Shown: positions 1 to 5,694 of the stretch, in pieces
Layout of the letters: each line of letters opens with the position of its first letter
How positions within the stretch are numbered: the first letter of the stretch is position 1
Origin: XYA12-FULL-58-9 sp001798605
Lineage (GTDB): Bacteria; Myxococcota; XYA12-FULL-58-9
Assembly: GCA_036736205.1 (NCBI GenBank)
Contig: DAINMX010000262.1
Span: 1-8,918 of the forward strand
Direction of reading: 5' to 3'
Length of the DNA: 8,918 bases
The notes under the pieces: model-generated
What the model saw: only the letters and a program-made list of their open reading frames with translations
What the model was told of the DNA's origin: nothing
Database searches by the model: none
Made by a program: the position numbers and the translations under genes

Positions 1-26
1 TCCCGTCAGAGTCCTTGCTGCGAACC

Positions 27-518
27 ATGGCGTCATGTTACTCGAAGGGTGTGTCCGCACGTCTTGCTCCCATGACCTCGTTCTTGCTGCTGGTTGGCGC
101 CGCGGCCTGTGAGTCCCATGACATCGGCATGCCATGCGAGCAGCTCCTCAACGGACCTGCGGCCCAAACCGGCGGTACCCGATTGGTGACGCAAGAAGTC
201 GTTGAGCAAAACGTCGAGTTCCCATGCGACGATCTCATCTGCGTGGCCACCGACGGGCGCAGCGGTTACTGTTCAAAGAAGTGTCGCGAAGACGCTGGCT
301 GCCCCGCGGGATTTGAGTGCAGGCAAGTGCAAGTCATCGGCGAGTTCGCCAACGACAAATTCTGCACATGGAAACATTGTGATCGTCCCAAGGATTGCGG
401 ACTCAAAGACGACTTCAGGTGCTGCCACCCAGAGACCTCGTCACAATGCGGTGGCAAGGCTGAAGGATTGCACGCCGAGGCAGGTGAGGAGGTCAAGCTT
501 TGTACCTTCAGAGAATGA
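27..518 (+). CDS. Cysteine-rich putative lipoprotein (shorter paralog)
   Basis: Predicted exported lipoprotein of unknown function. From the ATG at 27 it has 163 residues. The N-terminus carries Lys/Arg, then a hydrophobic run ending LLLVGAAAC, so Cys28 is the likely lipidated residue; the AAAC lipobox is not ideal. The mature part has 15 cysteines and no membrane segment, suggesting a disulfide-rich surface or periplasmic protein. It aligns with the next gene: CESHDIGMPC against CEKSDLGKTC, GYCSKKC against PYCTQTC, and AGCPAGFEC...KFCTWKHC against DDCPEGYWC...RFCVFREGC. The stop overlaps the next start (ATGA, 515-518), implying translational coupling. A TTG at 15 is an alternative start. The frame stays open to the window edge, so a start further upstream cannot be excluded. 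No Shine-Dalgarno is evident at either candidate. The ATG at 72 would leave too short a signal peptide. Confidence 0.8.
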   Translation: MASCYSKGVSARLAPMTSFLLLVGAAACESHDIGMPCEQLLNGPAAQTGGTRLVTQEVVEQNVEFPCDDLICVATDGRSGYCSKKCREDAGCPAGFECRQVQVIGEFANDKFCTWKHCDRPKDCGLKDDFRCCHPETSSQCGGKAEGLHAEAGEEVKLCTFRE

Positions 519-1456
519 CCCTAGGGCGTTTCCGGCTGGCATTTACCACCACGGCGGCGATAGCCGCGACATGGGGCGCGAGCGCGTGTGAAAAGAGCGA
601 TCTCGGGAAGACGTGCGGCACTGTTCCCACAGAGATCTCCGATCCCATTGGCGGCGAAGTACCCACTATAGAGGTAGTCCGTATGGAGCGGGACGGAGAT
701 TGTGAATCCTTTCAGTGCCTCACCCACCGTGGGCTGTCACCTTACTGCACCCAGACTTGCGAGATCGACACGCCTCCCAACAAACAAAAAACCTGCACCC
801 TGGACGACGATTGCAAAGGTGGCGAGTTTGCCAGCGGCCAGGTTGGTCATTGCGTCGCGGGCAAATGCACCTGTGAATTGGACGAAGAGTGCGACGATCC
901 ACTGCAATGCAGCGATGGCCGTTGCCGCGACGACGATTGCCCTGAAGGTTACTGGTGCAAGACCGTTCAAGATGTGGGGCCACTCGCCGGTCAACGCTTC
1001 TGCGTTTTCCGCGAAGGCTGCCAAGCGAACGGCGACTGCGAGGACTTCAGTACCATGAGCTGCAAGAAGCTCGGTTGTTTCGACGCGTGCCTGCGCGGTT
1101 ACCACAGCTGCACGGTCGCAAATTCGGCGTGCGTCGACCTCGAGTGCTATGCCCCCTGTCCGCGGGTCGCCCCCGAGGTTCACTACTGCCCAGGCAACCA
1201 CATCGCTTCCGCATCTGTCCAGAGTTGCATCGACGCCGGCTGTTTCGACAAATGCGAGCCGCTTGGACCCGATTGCCAGTTTCATCGGTTGGTCTGTGAG
1301 CCGCGCAGCGGTCTCGGCTGCGATTGCACCGGCGCAAACCAGAGCTCCGACATCGAGAGATGCCCTAACGCCAACCTGGTTTGCCAACCCGACAGCACCG
1401 CTGCGGTGTGGCCGGCTGGCACGGTGGAGAAGCTCAACGTTTGCCAACCCAAGTGA
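515..1456 (+). CDS. Large cysteine-rich putative lipoprotein with repeated Cys modules
   Basis: Predicted secreted lipoprotein of 313 residues with no recognised enzyme domain. MTLGRFRLAF (two Arg) leads into a hydrophobic stretch and lipobox GASAC, making Cys25 the lipid anchor. There are 37 cysteines from Cys25 on, about 12 percent of the protein. Residues 25-82 and 141-175 align with the upstream paralog. Between them lies an inserted segment, about 90-140, with EGF/dickkopf-like spacing (HCVAGKCTCELDEEC, QCSDGRC). Residues 183-254 hold three copies of C-x4-C-[FY]-x2-C followed by another Cys. The ATG at 515 is chosen over TTG 500 because it gives a compact signal peptide and overlaps the upstream stop. 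The stop at 1454-1456 lies in the first unit of an 18-bp tandem repeat and shares its last base with the next start. Structural or binding roles are plausible; the function is unknown. Confidence 0.88.
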   Translation: MTLGRFRLAFTTTAAIAATWGASACEKSDLGKTCGTVPTEISDPIGGEVPTIEVVRMERDGDCESFQCLTHRGLSPYCTQTCEIDTPPNKQKTCTLDDDCKGGEFASGQVGHCVAGKCTCELDEECDDPLQCSDGRCRDDDCPEGYWCKTVQDVGPLAGQRFCVFREGCQANGDCEDFSTMSCKKLGCFDACLRGYHSCTVANSACVDLECYAPCPRVAPEVHYCPGNHIASASVQSCIDAGCFDKCEPLGPDCQFHRLVCEPRSGLGCDCTGANQSSDIERCPNANLVCQPDSTAAVWPAGTVEKLNVCQPK

Positions 1457-1496
1457 TGACGCCAACCCAAGTGATGACGCCAACCCAAGTGATGAC
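1443..1496 (+). repeat. Three perfect tandem copies of an 18-bp unit
   Basis: The unit GCCAACCCAAGTGATGAC occurs at 1443-1460, 1461-1478 and 1479-1496 without a mismatch. Two further bases match before the pattern breaks. It spans the stop/start junction between the large Cys-rich lipoprotein and the DUF192 gene. Because 18 is a multiple of three, each copy presents TGA in the upstream frame and ATG in the downstream frame. Replication slippage is the likely origin. Confidence 0.97.
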
Positions 1497-1992
1497 GCAC
1501 AACCGTCTATTGCCCTGCTGCATCTTCGCGCTCTCGTTTGCTTGCCGTGACGGTGCGGCCACCGCCGGTGCGGCTACCTCTGGCGCTGTTTTGGGAAGTG
1601 ACTCCGACGCCAGCAACAGAACACCGCTCGTGACGTTCGTGACCGACAGCGGCCAGGTGCCCGTGATTGTGGAGATCGCCCGCGATTCAGACACCCGCGC
1701 CCGTGGTTTGATGCACCGCAAGAAGCTTGAGCCATTGCACGGCATGATCTTCATTTTCGACGAGACCGAAGAGCACCCCTTCTGGATGAAGAACACTATG
1801 ATCCCCCTCGACATGTTTTTCGTCGGCGAAAATCTTGAGATCATCGGCATCGTTGAGCGGGCAGAACCCCTCACCGAATCCATGCGCACCGTGCACGCCC
1901 CCTCACGCTATGTCGTCGAGGTGATCGGCGGCTTCGCACAAAAGCACGGCATCAAAGTCGGGGCGCGGATCCTTCTCACGGACATCCTGTAA
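1456..1992 (+). CDS. DUF192 family exported protein
   Basis: Small DUF192 (PF02643) protein, a family of roughly 110-residue domains common in bacteria and archaea and without an established biochemical role. The domain fills the C-terminal two thirds. Family signatures are RGLMHRKKL (about 83-91), GMIFIFD (about 96-102) and FWMKNTMIPLDMFFV (about 109-123). Before it lies an Ala/Gly/Ser linker and a short hydrophobic stretch, LLPCCIFALSFAC, read as a signal peptide with Cys30 as possible lipid site; the -3/-2 residues are not canonical. Three in-frame ATGs at 1456, 1474 and 1492 come from the 18-bp repeat and add MTPTQV units. The 1456 start (178 aa) overlaps the upstream stop as TGATG; the 1492 start (166 aa) gives a cleaner signal peptide and is probably ancestral. 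No Shine-Dalgarno precedes any of them, which fits reinitiation after the upstream gene. Confidence 0.92.
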   Translation: MTPTQVMTPTQVMTHNRLLPCCIFALSFACRDGAATAGAATSGAVLGSDSDASNRTPLVTFVTDSGQVPVIVEIARDSDTRARGLMHRKKLEPLHGMIFIFDETEEHPFWMKNTMIPLDMFFVGENLEIIGIVERAEPLTESMRTVHAPSRYVVEVIGGFAQKHGIKVGARILLTDIL

Positions 1993-2007
1993 CACCATAA
2001 GACCGAT

Positions 2008-2036
2008 TTGACTCGGATCGAGAATAGCCGTTAAAG
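2008..2036 (+). promoter_or_regulatory. Weak sigma70-like promoter candidate before the PilZ gene
   Basis: TTGACT (2008-2013, five of six matches to the -35 consensus) is followed after 17 bp by TTAAAG (2031-2036), a poor -10 box with three matches. It lies just after the DUF192 stop and would give a leader of roughly 105-110 nt before the PilZ start. Assigned by eye only. Confidence 0.28.
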
Positions 2037-2103
2037 GGCCCGCGGAGGGTCCATGGGGGGAAACACCTAAGCGGGCTAGCAGAGGATGTCATGTGAAGGA
2101 TCC

Positions 2104-2122
2104 GGATCATTAAATTTGATCC
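2104..2122 (+). promoter_or_regulatory. Perfect inverted repeat upstream of the PilZ gene
   Basis: GGATCA (2104-2109) and TGATCC (2117-2122) are perfect reverse complements around a 7-bp AT-only spacer, TTAAATT. A further GGATCC palindrome abuts on the left (2098-2103). The site ends 28 bp before the PilZ GTG start. It could be a dimeric repressor operator or a leader hairpin. No T-run follows, so it is not a Rho-independent terminator. Confidence 0.45.
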
Positions 2123-2150
2123 AATTCTCGGGGGAGCCTATGATTTCGGA

Positions 2151-2564
2151 GTGCACGACAATTCGGACAATCGCACCCATCCCCGTACGCCCATCGAGCT
2201 GAAGGTGGAGTACAAGAAGATGAACACCTTCTTCGCTGACTACACCAAAAACATATCGAAGGGTGGAACGTTCATCAAAACCGATCGTCCGTTACCTGTG
2301 GGAACAGAGTTTCTTTTCAAGCTCACCCTCCCCAAGCGGGAGCACCCGTTCGAGCTCAAGGGAACGGTGATCTGGACCAATCAGCCCGCAGAGATGCAAA
2401 AACCCGAAGTCGAACAGATGGGCATGGGTATTCGCTTCATCTTTGCCGACGAGAGCGAGCGAGAGGGATTTGAGTTTGAGGTGGAACAGATGATGGTCTC
2501 GTCCCTCGGCCCCGACCTCTACGAGAAGCTCATCCAGCGCAAACCGCGCATGAGATACGATTGA
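2151..2564 (+). CDS. Single-domain PilZ protein, predicted c-di-GMP receptor
   Basis: A 137-residue cytoplasmic protein made essentially of one PilZ domain, which binds cyclic di-GMP and passes the signal to a partner. Both binding motifs are intact: R-x3-R as R8-THP-R12, and [D/N]-x-S-x-x-G as N34-I-S36-K-G-G39. The beta-barrel follows (GTEFLFKLTL, FELKGTVIWTN, GMGIRFIFADE), then an acidic C-terminal helix. The GMGIRFIF...E ending resembles the myxobacterial PilZ subgroup I recall as TIGR02266. In known relatives, single PilZ domains affect motility, polysaccharide output or transcription; the target here is unknown. GTG at 2151 is the only start in this frame near the domain. GGGGGAG (2130-2136) is 14 nt upstream, which is long spacing; a nearer ATG at 2140 is out of frame. 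Confidence 0.92.
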   Translation: MHDNSDNRTHPRTPIELKVEYKKMNTFFADYTKNISKGGTFIKTDRPLPVGTEFLFKLTLPKREHPFELKGTVIWTNQPAEMQKPEVEQMGMGIRFIFADESEREGFEFEVEQMMVSSLGPDLYEKLIQRKPRMRYD

Positions 2565-2664
2565 GCACCTTGCCAACCAGCACCGTCCACCGATTTCCGT
2601 AAACATCTAGAGACAAGGGTCCGGGATTGCTCCCGAGAACCTGAGATGGTTTGCTAGCCTTCGT
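2565..2664. other. Intergenic gap with a small hairpin
   Basis: 100 bp between the PilZ stop and the peptidase start. It holds a short perfect stem, CGGGA (2622-2626) and TCCCG (2631-2635), with loop TTGC. There is no T-run, so it is a poor intrinsic terminator. TTGCCA at 2570-2575 resembles a -35 box but no -10 box sits at the right distance. The two genes may be co-transcribed. Confidence 0.4.
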
Positions 2665-4917
2665 ATGCGTATACCTCGTTGGTTCTGGATACCCGCCGCG
2701 CTACACGGTGCTCTGGGGATCGGCCTGTGCTTTGTGCCACTGTTTAATCTCCTCGCCTACGAGTTCGCCTTTGCGGTCTGCATTTTGGCAGCTCCCACGG
2801 GCCTTGCAATTGGCATGGGAGCGGGAAAGAGCATTGGCCCTGCCCGCCAGGCTATCCTCGCTACGTGGGGCATAGCGGTGTTGCATCTCGTTCCACCGTT
2901 GATCTTCATCAGTCTAAACGCCCTGCGCATCCAGAACTGCAATTATTGGGAGGGACTCAGCTTCTTTGCTCTGTTGCCTTTGTGTACCTCGCTATACGCG
3001 GGCACCCTGGGAGTTGTCATCGCCCGCACCCTCTCGGCCACGCGCCGCCGGGTGCGCGTCCTCGCGGCGTTACTCGTCACTCTCGGGCCCTTGGCGATCA
3101 CATTGTGCACGCTCTATCAGGAGCCGCCGATTTTTGCCTTTGACCACCTCTGGGGCCATTTTGCAGGCAGTCTCTATGACGAGGTGATTCGCCTCGACGT
3201 ACGCCTTTGGCTCTTTAGGTTGGGCACCCTGTTGCGCGTGCTCCTTCTGGCAGCTTTTGTCGTCGCCTGGGACCGACGGCGGAGCGTCGGGCGGTGGCAA
3301 ATCGTGGGCATCATTGTACTCGGTGTGTTGGCAGCGAGCCTCTACGAGACGTCATTGGGTGGCCGCGTTGGATTTCGGGTCAACCGCGGCGACATCGAAG
3401 AGTTGCTGTCCGACAGCATTACCACCGAAAAGATCATTATTCACTTACCCGCTGGCGTTGAACCAAAGCTTCGCCAGCAAATTGTTGACGAGCACGTTTT
3501 TCGTGTCGACCAGCTCACCCAACGTCTCGGCGTCGAGCTCGAACAACCACTTCACTCCTACGTATATCCGAACGCCGACACCAAGGCGCAGCTGATGGGC
3601 GGCCACAACACCCAGATCGCCAAACCGTGGTTGCACGAGATTCACATTCACGGCCTCCAGAGCCCGCACCCAGTGCTAGCGCACGAGCTCGCCCACGCCG
3701 TCGCCGCGACCTTCGGCAGCCCACCCTTCGCGGTAAGCAGCAATCACGGCATCTTCGTCAACATGGGGTTGGTGGAAGGCCTCGCAGAGGCTGTGACTGT
3801 CGAGCGCGGCGATCTCGAGATCGATCGTTGGGCCAAAGCGTTGCGTCAACTCGAGCTCGCCCCGGATATGCGAACGATCCTGGGTACCGCTGGTTTCTGG
3901 GGACAAGCGCCGCGCCGCGCGTACACCATTGCCGGCTCCTTTGTCCGTTTCCTGCTGCTCAAACATGGCGCCGAAGCACTGCGACGAGTGTATTCCCACG
4001 GCGACTTCGACGCTGCATACGGCACCTCTCTCGACGCCCTGGTAACCGAATGGGAGACAACCATTGACGCTATCGTTCTCTCCGAACCCGAGTTGGCGTT
4101 GGCCAGAGCTCAGTTCGACCGTCCAAGCATCTTCAACCGCGCCTGCGCCCATGAGGTCGCACTCCTTCGACAGCAAGCGAGTAACGCTGCCGTTGCTGAT
4201 GCCATCCCGATCTACCAGCGCATCTGTGCGCATGAGGGCAACACCCCGAACTGCCGAATGGACCTCCTCTTCGCCTTGGAGCGAGCAGGCGACAACGACG
4301 GCTTTTTGCAGGCCGCCGACCAGCTTCTCAACGAGAAACGATTACACCGCGTGCAGCGCGCCCAACTCATCGAAGCGCGGGGCGGCCTGTTGTGGAAGAA
4401 AGGGGACATCGACGGTGCCCGCGCAGATTTCCAAGACGTCGTCGATTCGCGCATCGATCCGGACTCCCAGAGACTGCAGTGGGTGCGCCTGTGGGCCCTC
4501 ACCCAACCCGAACCGCTCTGCGAGGATCTTCGACAATTCTTGACCACCGAGCTGCCCCCCCTCGCCGCCGTGTTGGCACTGCAGGATGCCGCACGGCAGG
4601 CCCCGACGGATCCCACCCTCCCCTACCTCATTGCCCGCCAGCTCATTCGTGTTGGCGAGTACCGGCGCGCAAAAGGCTACCTCTCTGCTCCCCACCCATT
4701 TGCTCCCATCGAGGCCGAGCGACGTCGGCTCCTTGCGGAGATCGCATGGAACCTGGAGGATTTCGCCGCAGCAGAGTTCGCGTATGCGACCTATGCGGAG
4801 CTCGCCCCCACTTCGGGAGAACGAGCACGGGCGATGGACTGGGTGGAAAGAGTCCGCTGGAAAAGGCGACACTCAAGGCCCATAAGCACCAACGGGGACA
4901 GCGCTCAATCTCAATAA
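2665..4917 (+). CDS. Polytopic membrane protein with gluzincin metallopeptidase domain and TPR-like C-terminus
   Basis: A 750-residue protein in three parts. Residues about 7-230 hold some seven hydrophobic segments (near 8-30, 34-54, 63-86, 98-120, 130-150, 184-201, 211-228) with Arg-rich loops. Residues about 240-470 form a zinc peptidase-like domain: HELAH at 340-344 gives two His ligands and the catalytic Glu, and E371 in GLVEGLAEA is the likely third ligand 27 residues later. The YTIAGSFVRFLL and SLDALVTEW stretches that follow are typical of peptidase MA-like (PF13485-type) proteins. Residues about 490-730 are helical and TPR-like (AIPIYQRICAHEG, GDIDGARADFQDVV, EDFAAAEFAYATYAELAP). The spacing EGLAE fits gluzincins better than M48 HtpX. 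The substrate is unknown; cleavage of envelope proteins with TPR-mediated partner binding is an inference. ATG 2665 gives MRIPRWFW before the first helix. The Shine-Dalgarno is weak and distant (GAGATGG, 2643-2649). Confidence 0.88.
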   Translation: MRIPRWFWIPAALHGALGIGLCFVPLFNLLAYEFAFAVCILAAPTGLAIGMGAGKSIGPARQAILATWGIAVLHLVPPLIFISLNALRIQNCNYWEGLSFFALLPLCTSLYAGTLGVVIARTLSATRRRVRVLAALLVTLGPLAITLCTLYQEPPIFAFDHLWGHFAGSLYDEVIRLDVRLWLFRLGTLLRVLLLAAFVVAWDRRRSVGRWQIVGIIVLGVLAASLYETSLGGRVGFRVNRGDIEELLSDSITTEKIIIHLPAGVEPKLRQQIVDEHVFRVDQLTQRLGVELEQPLHSYVYPNADTKAQLMGGHNTQIAKPWLHEIHIHGLQSPHPVLAHELAHAVAATFGSPPFAVSSNHGIFVNMGLVEGLAEAVTVERGDLEIDRWAKALRQLELAPDMRTILGTAGFWGQAPRRAYTIAGSFVRFLLLKHGAEALRRVYSHGDFDAAYGTSLDALVTEWETTIDAIVLSEPELALARAQFDRPSIFNRACAHEVALLRQQASNAAVADAIPIYQRICAHEGNTPNCRMDLLFALERAGDNDGFLQAADQLLNEKRLHRVQRAQLIEARGGLLWKKGDIDGARADFQDVVDSRIDPDSQRLQWVRLWALTQPEPLCEDLRQFLTTELPPLAAVLALQDAARQAPTDPTLPYLIARQLIRVGEYRRAKGYLSAPHPFAPIEAERRRLLAEIAWNLEDFAAAEFAYATYAELAPTSGERARAMDWVERVRWKRRHSRPISTNGDSAQSQ

Positions 4918-4949
4918 TTCAGAACAGGCAAATGATCGACGGCCAGATG
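4918..4949. other. Convergent 32-bp gap without visible terminator
   Basis: The peptidase gene (+) and infA (-) end tail to tail here. I see no stem-loop with a T-run on either strand, so the two transcripts probably overlap or end by Rho or by hairpins inside the coding ends. Confidence 0.5.
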
Positions 4950-5249
4950 TTACCGATACCGATACACGATCCGCCCACGGGTCAAGTCGTAGGGTGAGAG
5001 AGCCACGACAACCCGATCGCCTGGCATGATTCGAATGCGGAACTTGCGCATCTTGCCGGCCGTATGCGCCATCACGATGTTGCCGCCACCGATATCGACC
5101 CGAAAGACCGCGTTGCGCAACTGCTCTGCAACGGTTCCCTCAACTTCGACCGCATCATCACTGATGTTGACTGCGCGTTCTTTGGTAGGCGGGGCGGCGT
5201 TCTGGGTCTGCCGCGGTGGGCGCCTGCGTTGATTAGGACGTTTGGCCAT
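4950..5249 (-). CDS. infA: Translation initiation factor IF-1 with N-terminal extension
   Basis: IF-1 binds the 30S A site and helps IF-2 and IF-3 select the initiator tRNA. Residues about 31-99 match the OB-fold protein: VEVEGTVAEQLRNAVFRV, GKMRKFRIRIMPGDRV, and the diagnostic SPYDLTRGRIVYRYR ending. The usual length is about 72 residues; here it is 99, because a Pro/Arg/Gln-rich segment of about 27 residues (MAKRPNQRRRPPRQTQ...) precedes the core. The long start is supported by a strong GAGGAG four bases upstream, and no Met lies between it and the core. The central GGGNIVMAHTAGKM differs from the common ENGHxVLAHxSGKM, so this may be a second, diverged infA rather than the copy usually found in the ribosomal protein operon. 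It follows rpsU by 25 bp, almost certainly in one operon. Confidence 0.94.
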   Translation of the reverse strand: MAKRPNQRRRPPRQTQNAAPPTKERAVNISDDAVEVEGTVAEQLRNAVFRVDIGGGNIVMAHTAGKMRKFRIRIMPGDRVVVALSPYDLTRGRIVYRYR

Positions 5250-5253
5250 GCTT

Positions 5254-5259
5254 CTCCTC
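5254..5259 (-). promoter_or_regulatory. Strong Shine-Dalgarno of infA
   Basis: On the minus strand GAGGAG ends four bases before the ATG at 5249. It lies within the 25-bp rpsU-infA spacer and fixes the long IF-1 start, since no comparable site exists nearer the conserved core. Confidence 0.8.
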
Positions 5260-5274
5260 AGCCGATCTAAGTAG

Positions 5275-5487
5275 TCACCACGAACGCGTTGAAGTCCGGC
5301 CGCGGGTGTTGCTGCGCCGACGTCGCTTGGCCGCAGCTGCCGTTTTCAATTTCTTGCGAACCGAGGGCTTGAGGTAATGCTCACGCTGCCGTACATCCTT
5401 GAGAATTCCAGATGCTTCGACCTTCTTCTTGAAGCGACGCATGAGTTTGTCGATGTGCTCACCCTCTCTCGCTGCCACATATACCAT
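5275..5487 (-). CDS. rpsU: 30S ribosomal protein S21
   Basis: Small basic ribosomal protein near the anti-Shine-Dalgarno end of 16S rRNA, known to help initiation on natural mRNAs. The 70 residues match S21 throughout: VAAREGEHIDKLMRRFKKKVEASGIL, then the R-x-R-E-x-Y-x-KPS signature as DVRQREHYLKPS, and a Lys/Arg-rich tail (KKLKTAAAAKRRRR...). The length is normal for the family. ATG at 5487 is preceded by GAGG (5493-5496) with a six-base gap. infA follows 25 bp downstream. It is not followed by dnaG and rpoD as in the E. coli macromolecular synthesis operon. A promoter candidate and a leader inverted repeat lie upstream. Confidence 0.96.
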   Translation of the reverse strand: MVYVAAREGEHIDKLMRRFKKKVEASGILKDVRQREHYLKPSVRKKLKTAAAAKRRRRSNTRGRTSTRSW

Positions 5488-5535
5488 TCTCGCCTCTTTG
5501 TTTGTCCAAGTCCCAACGCCAGCCCAAAGTTACGG

Positions 5536-5554
5536 GGATTTTCCTTCCAAATCC
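5536..5554 (-). promoter_or_regulatory. Inverted repeat in the putative rpsU leader
   Basis: Read on the minus strand, GGATTT and AAATCC are exact reverse complements around the loop GGAAGGA. It lies between the promoter candidate and the rpsU start, about 49 nt before the ATG. The purine-rich loop resembles a Shine-Dalgarno sequence. A role in feedback control of S21 is possible but unproven; a 6-bp stem can occur by chance. Confidence 0.35.
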
Positions 5555-5572
5555 GGGACCCGCCAGGGGCGC

Positions 5573-5601
5573 TTTGTACACCGCCATTGTTCCCGTGGCA
5601 A
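5573..5601 (-). promoter_or_regulatory. Sigma70-like promoter candidate for rpsU-infA
   Basis: On the minus strand TTGCCA (5596-5601, five of six matches) is followed after 17 bp by TACAAA (5573-5578, four of six). Transcription would begin near 5566, giving a leader of about 78 nt. It is the best promoter match I found in the window, and it suits a ribosomal protein operon separated from rapA by 207 bp. Confidence 0.5.
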
Positions 5602-5611
5602 GCGCCTCCCG

Positions 5612-5629
5612 GCCGTTCTTGCCGTTCTT
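5612..5629 (-). repeat. Two tandem copies of a 9-bp unit upstream of the rpsU promoter
   Basis: On the minus strand AAGAACGGC is repeated exactly (5621-5629 and 5612-5620). It lies about 46-63 bp upstream of the predicted start site, where an activator could bind. The rest of the rapA-rpsU gap shows no gene and no clear terminator for rapA. Confidence 0.75.
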
Positions 5630-5694
5630 ACCAATGTCCCGGATGGGTCAAATGCGACACACCATCACAACAGGAAAAGCCCCTCTATGGATTG

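Noticed and set aside
737..1483. 248-codon open frame on - strand opposite the large lipoprotein
   Set aside because: Low-complexity Ala-rich translation antisense to a clear Cys-patterned secreted protein.
1443..1496. CRISPR-like array
   Set aside because: Units abut with no spacers and lie across coding frames; this is an ordinary tandem repeat.
2622..2635. Intrinsic terminator after the PilZ gene
   Set aside because: The stem is only 5 bp and no T-run follows.
3683..3697. HELAH motif as an M48 HtpX-type peptidase
   Set aside because: The third ligand context GLVEGLAEA and the following AGSFVRF...SLDALVTEW pattern fit peptidase MA-like gluzincins better than HtpX.
3676..4233. 185-codon open frame on - strand opposite the peptidase
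   Set aside because: Antisense to the HELAH domain and TPR-like region, which are plainly the coding sense.
5640..5694. Intrinsic terminator after rapA
   Set aside because: A GGGGCTTTTCC stretch is present but does not form a stem followed by a T-run on the minus strand.
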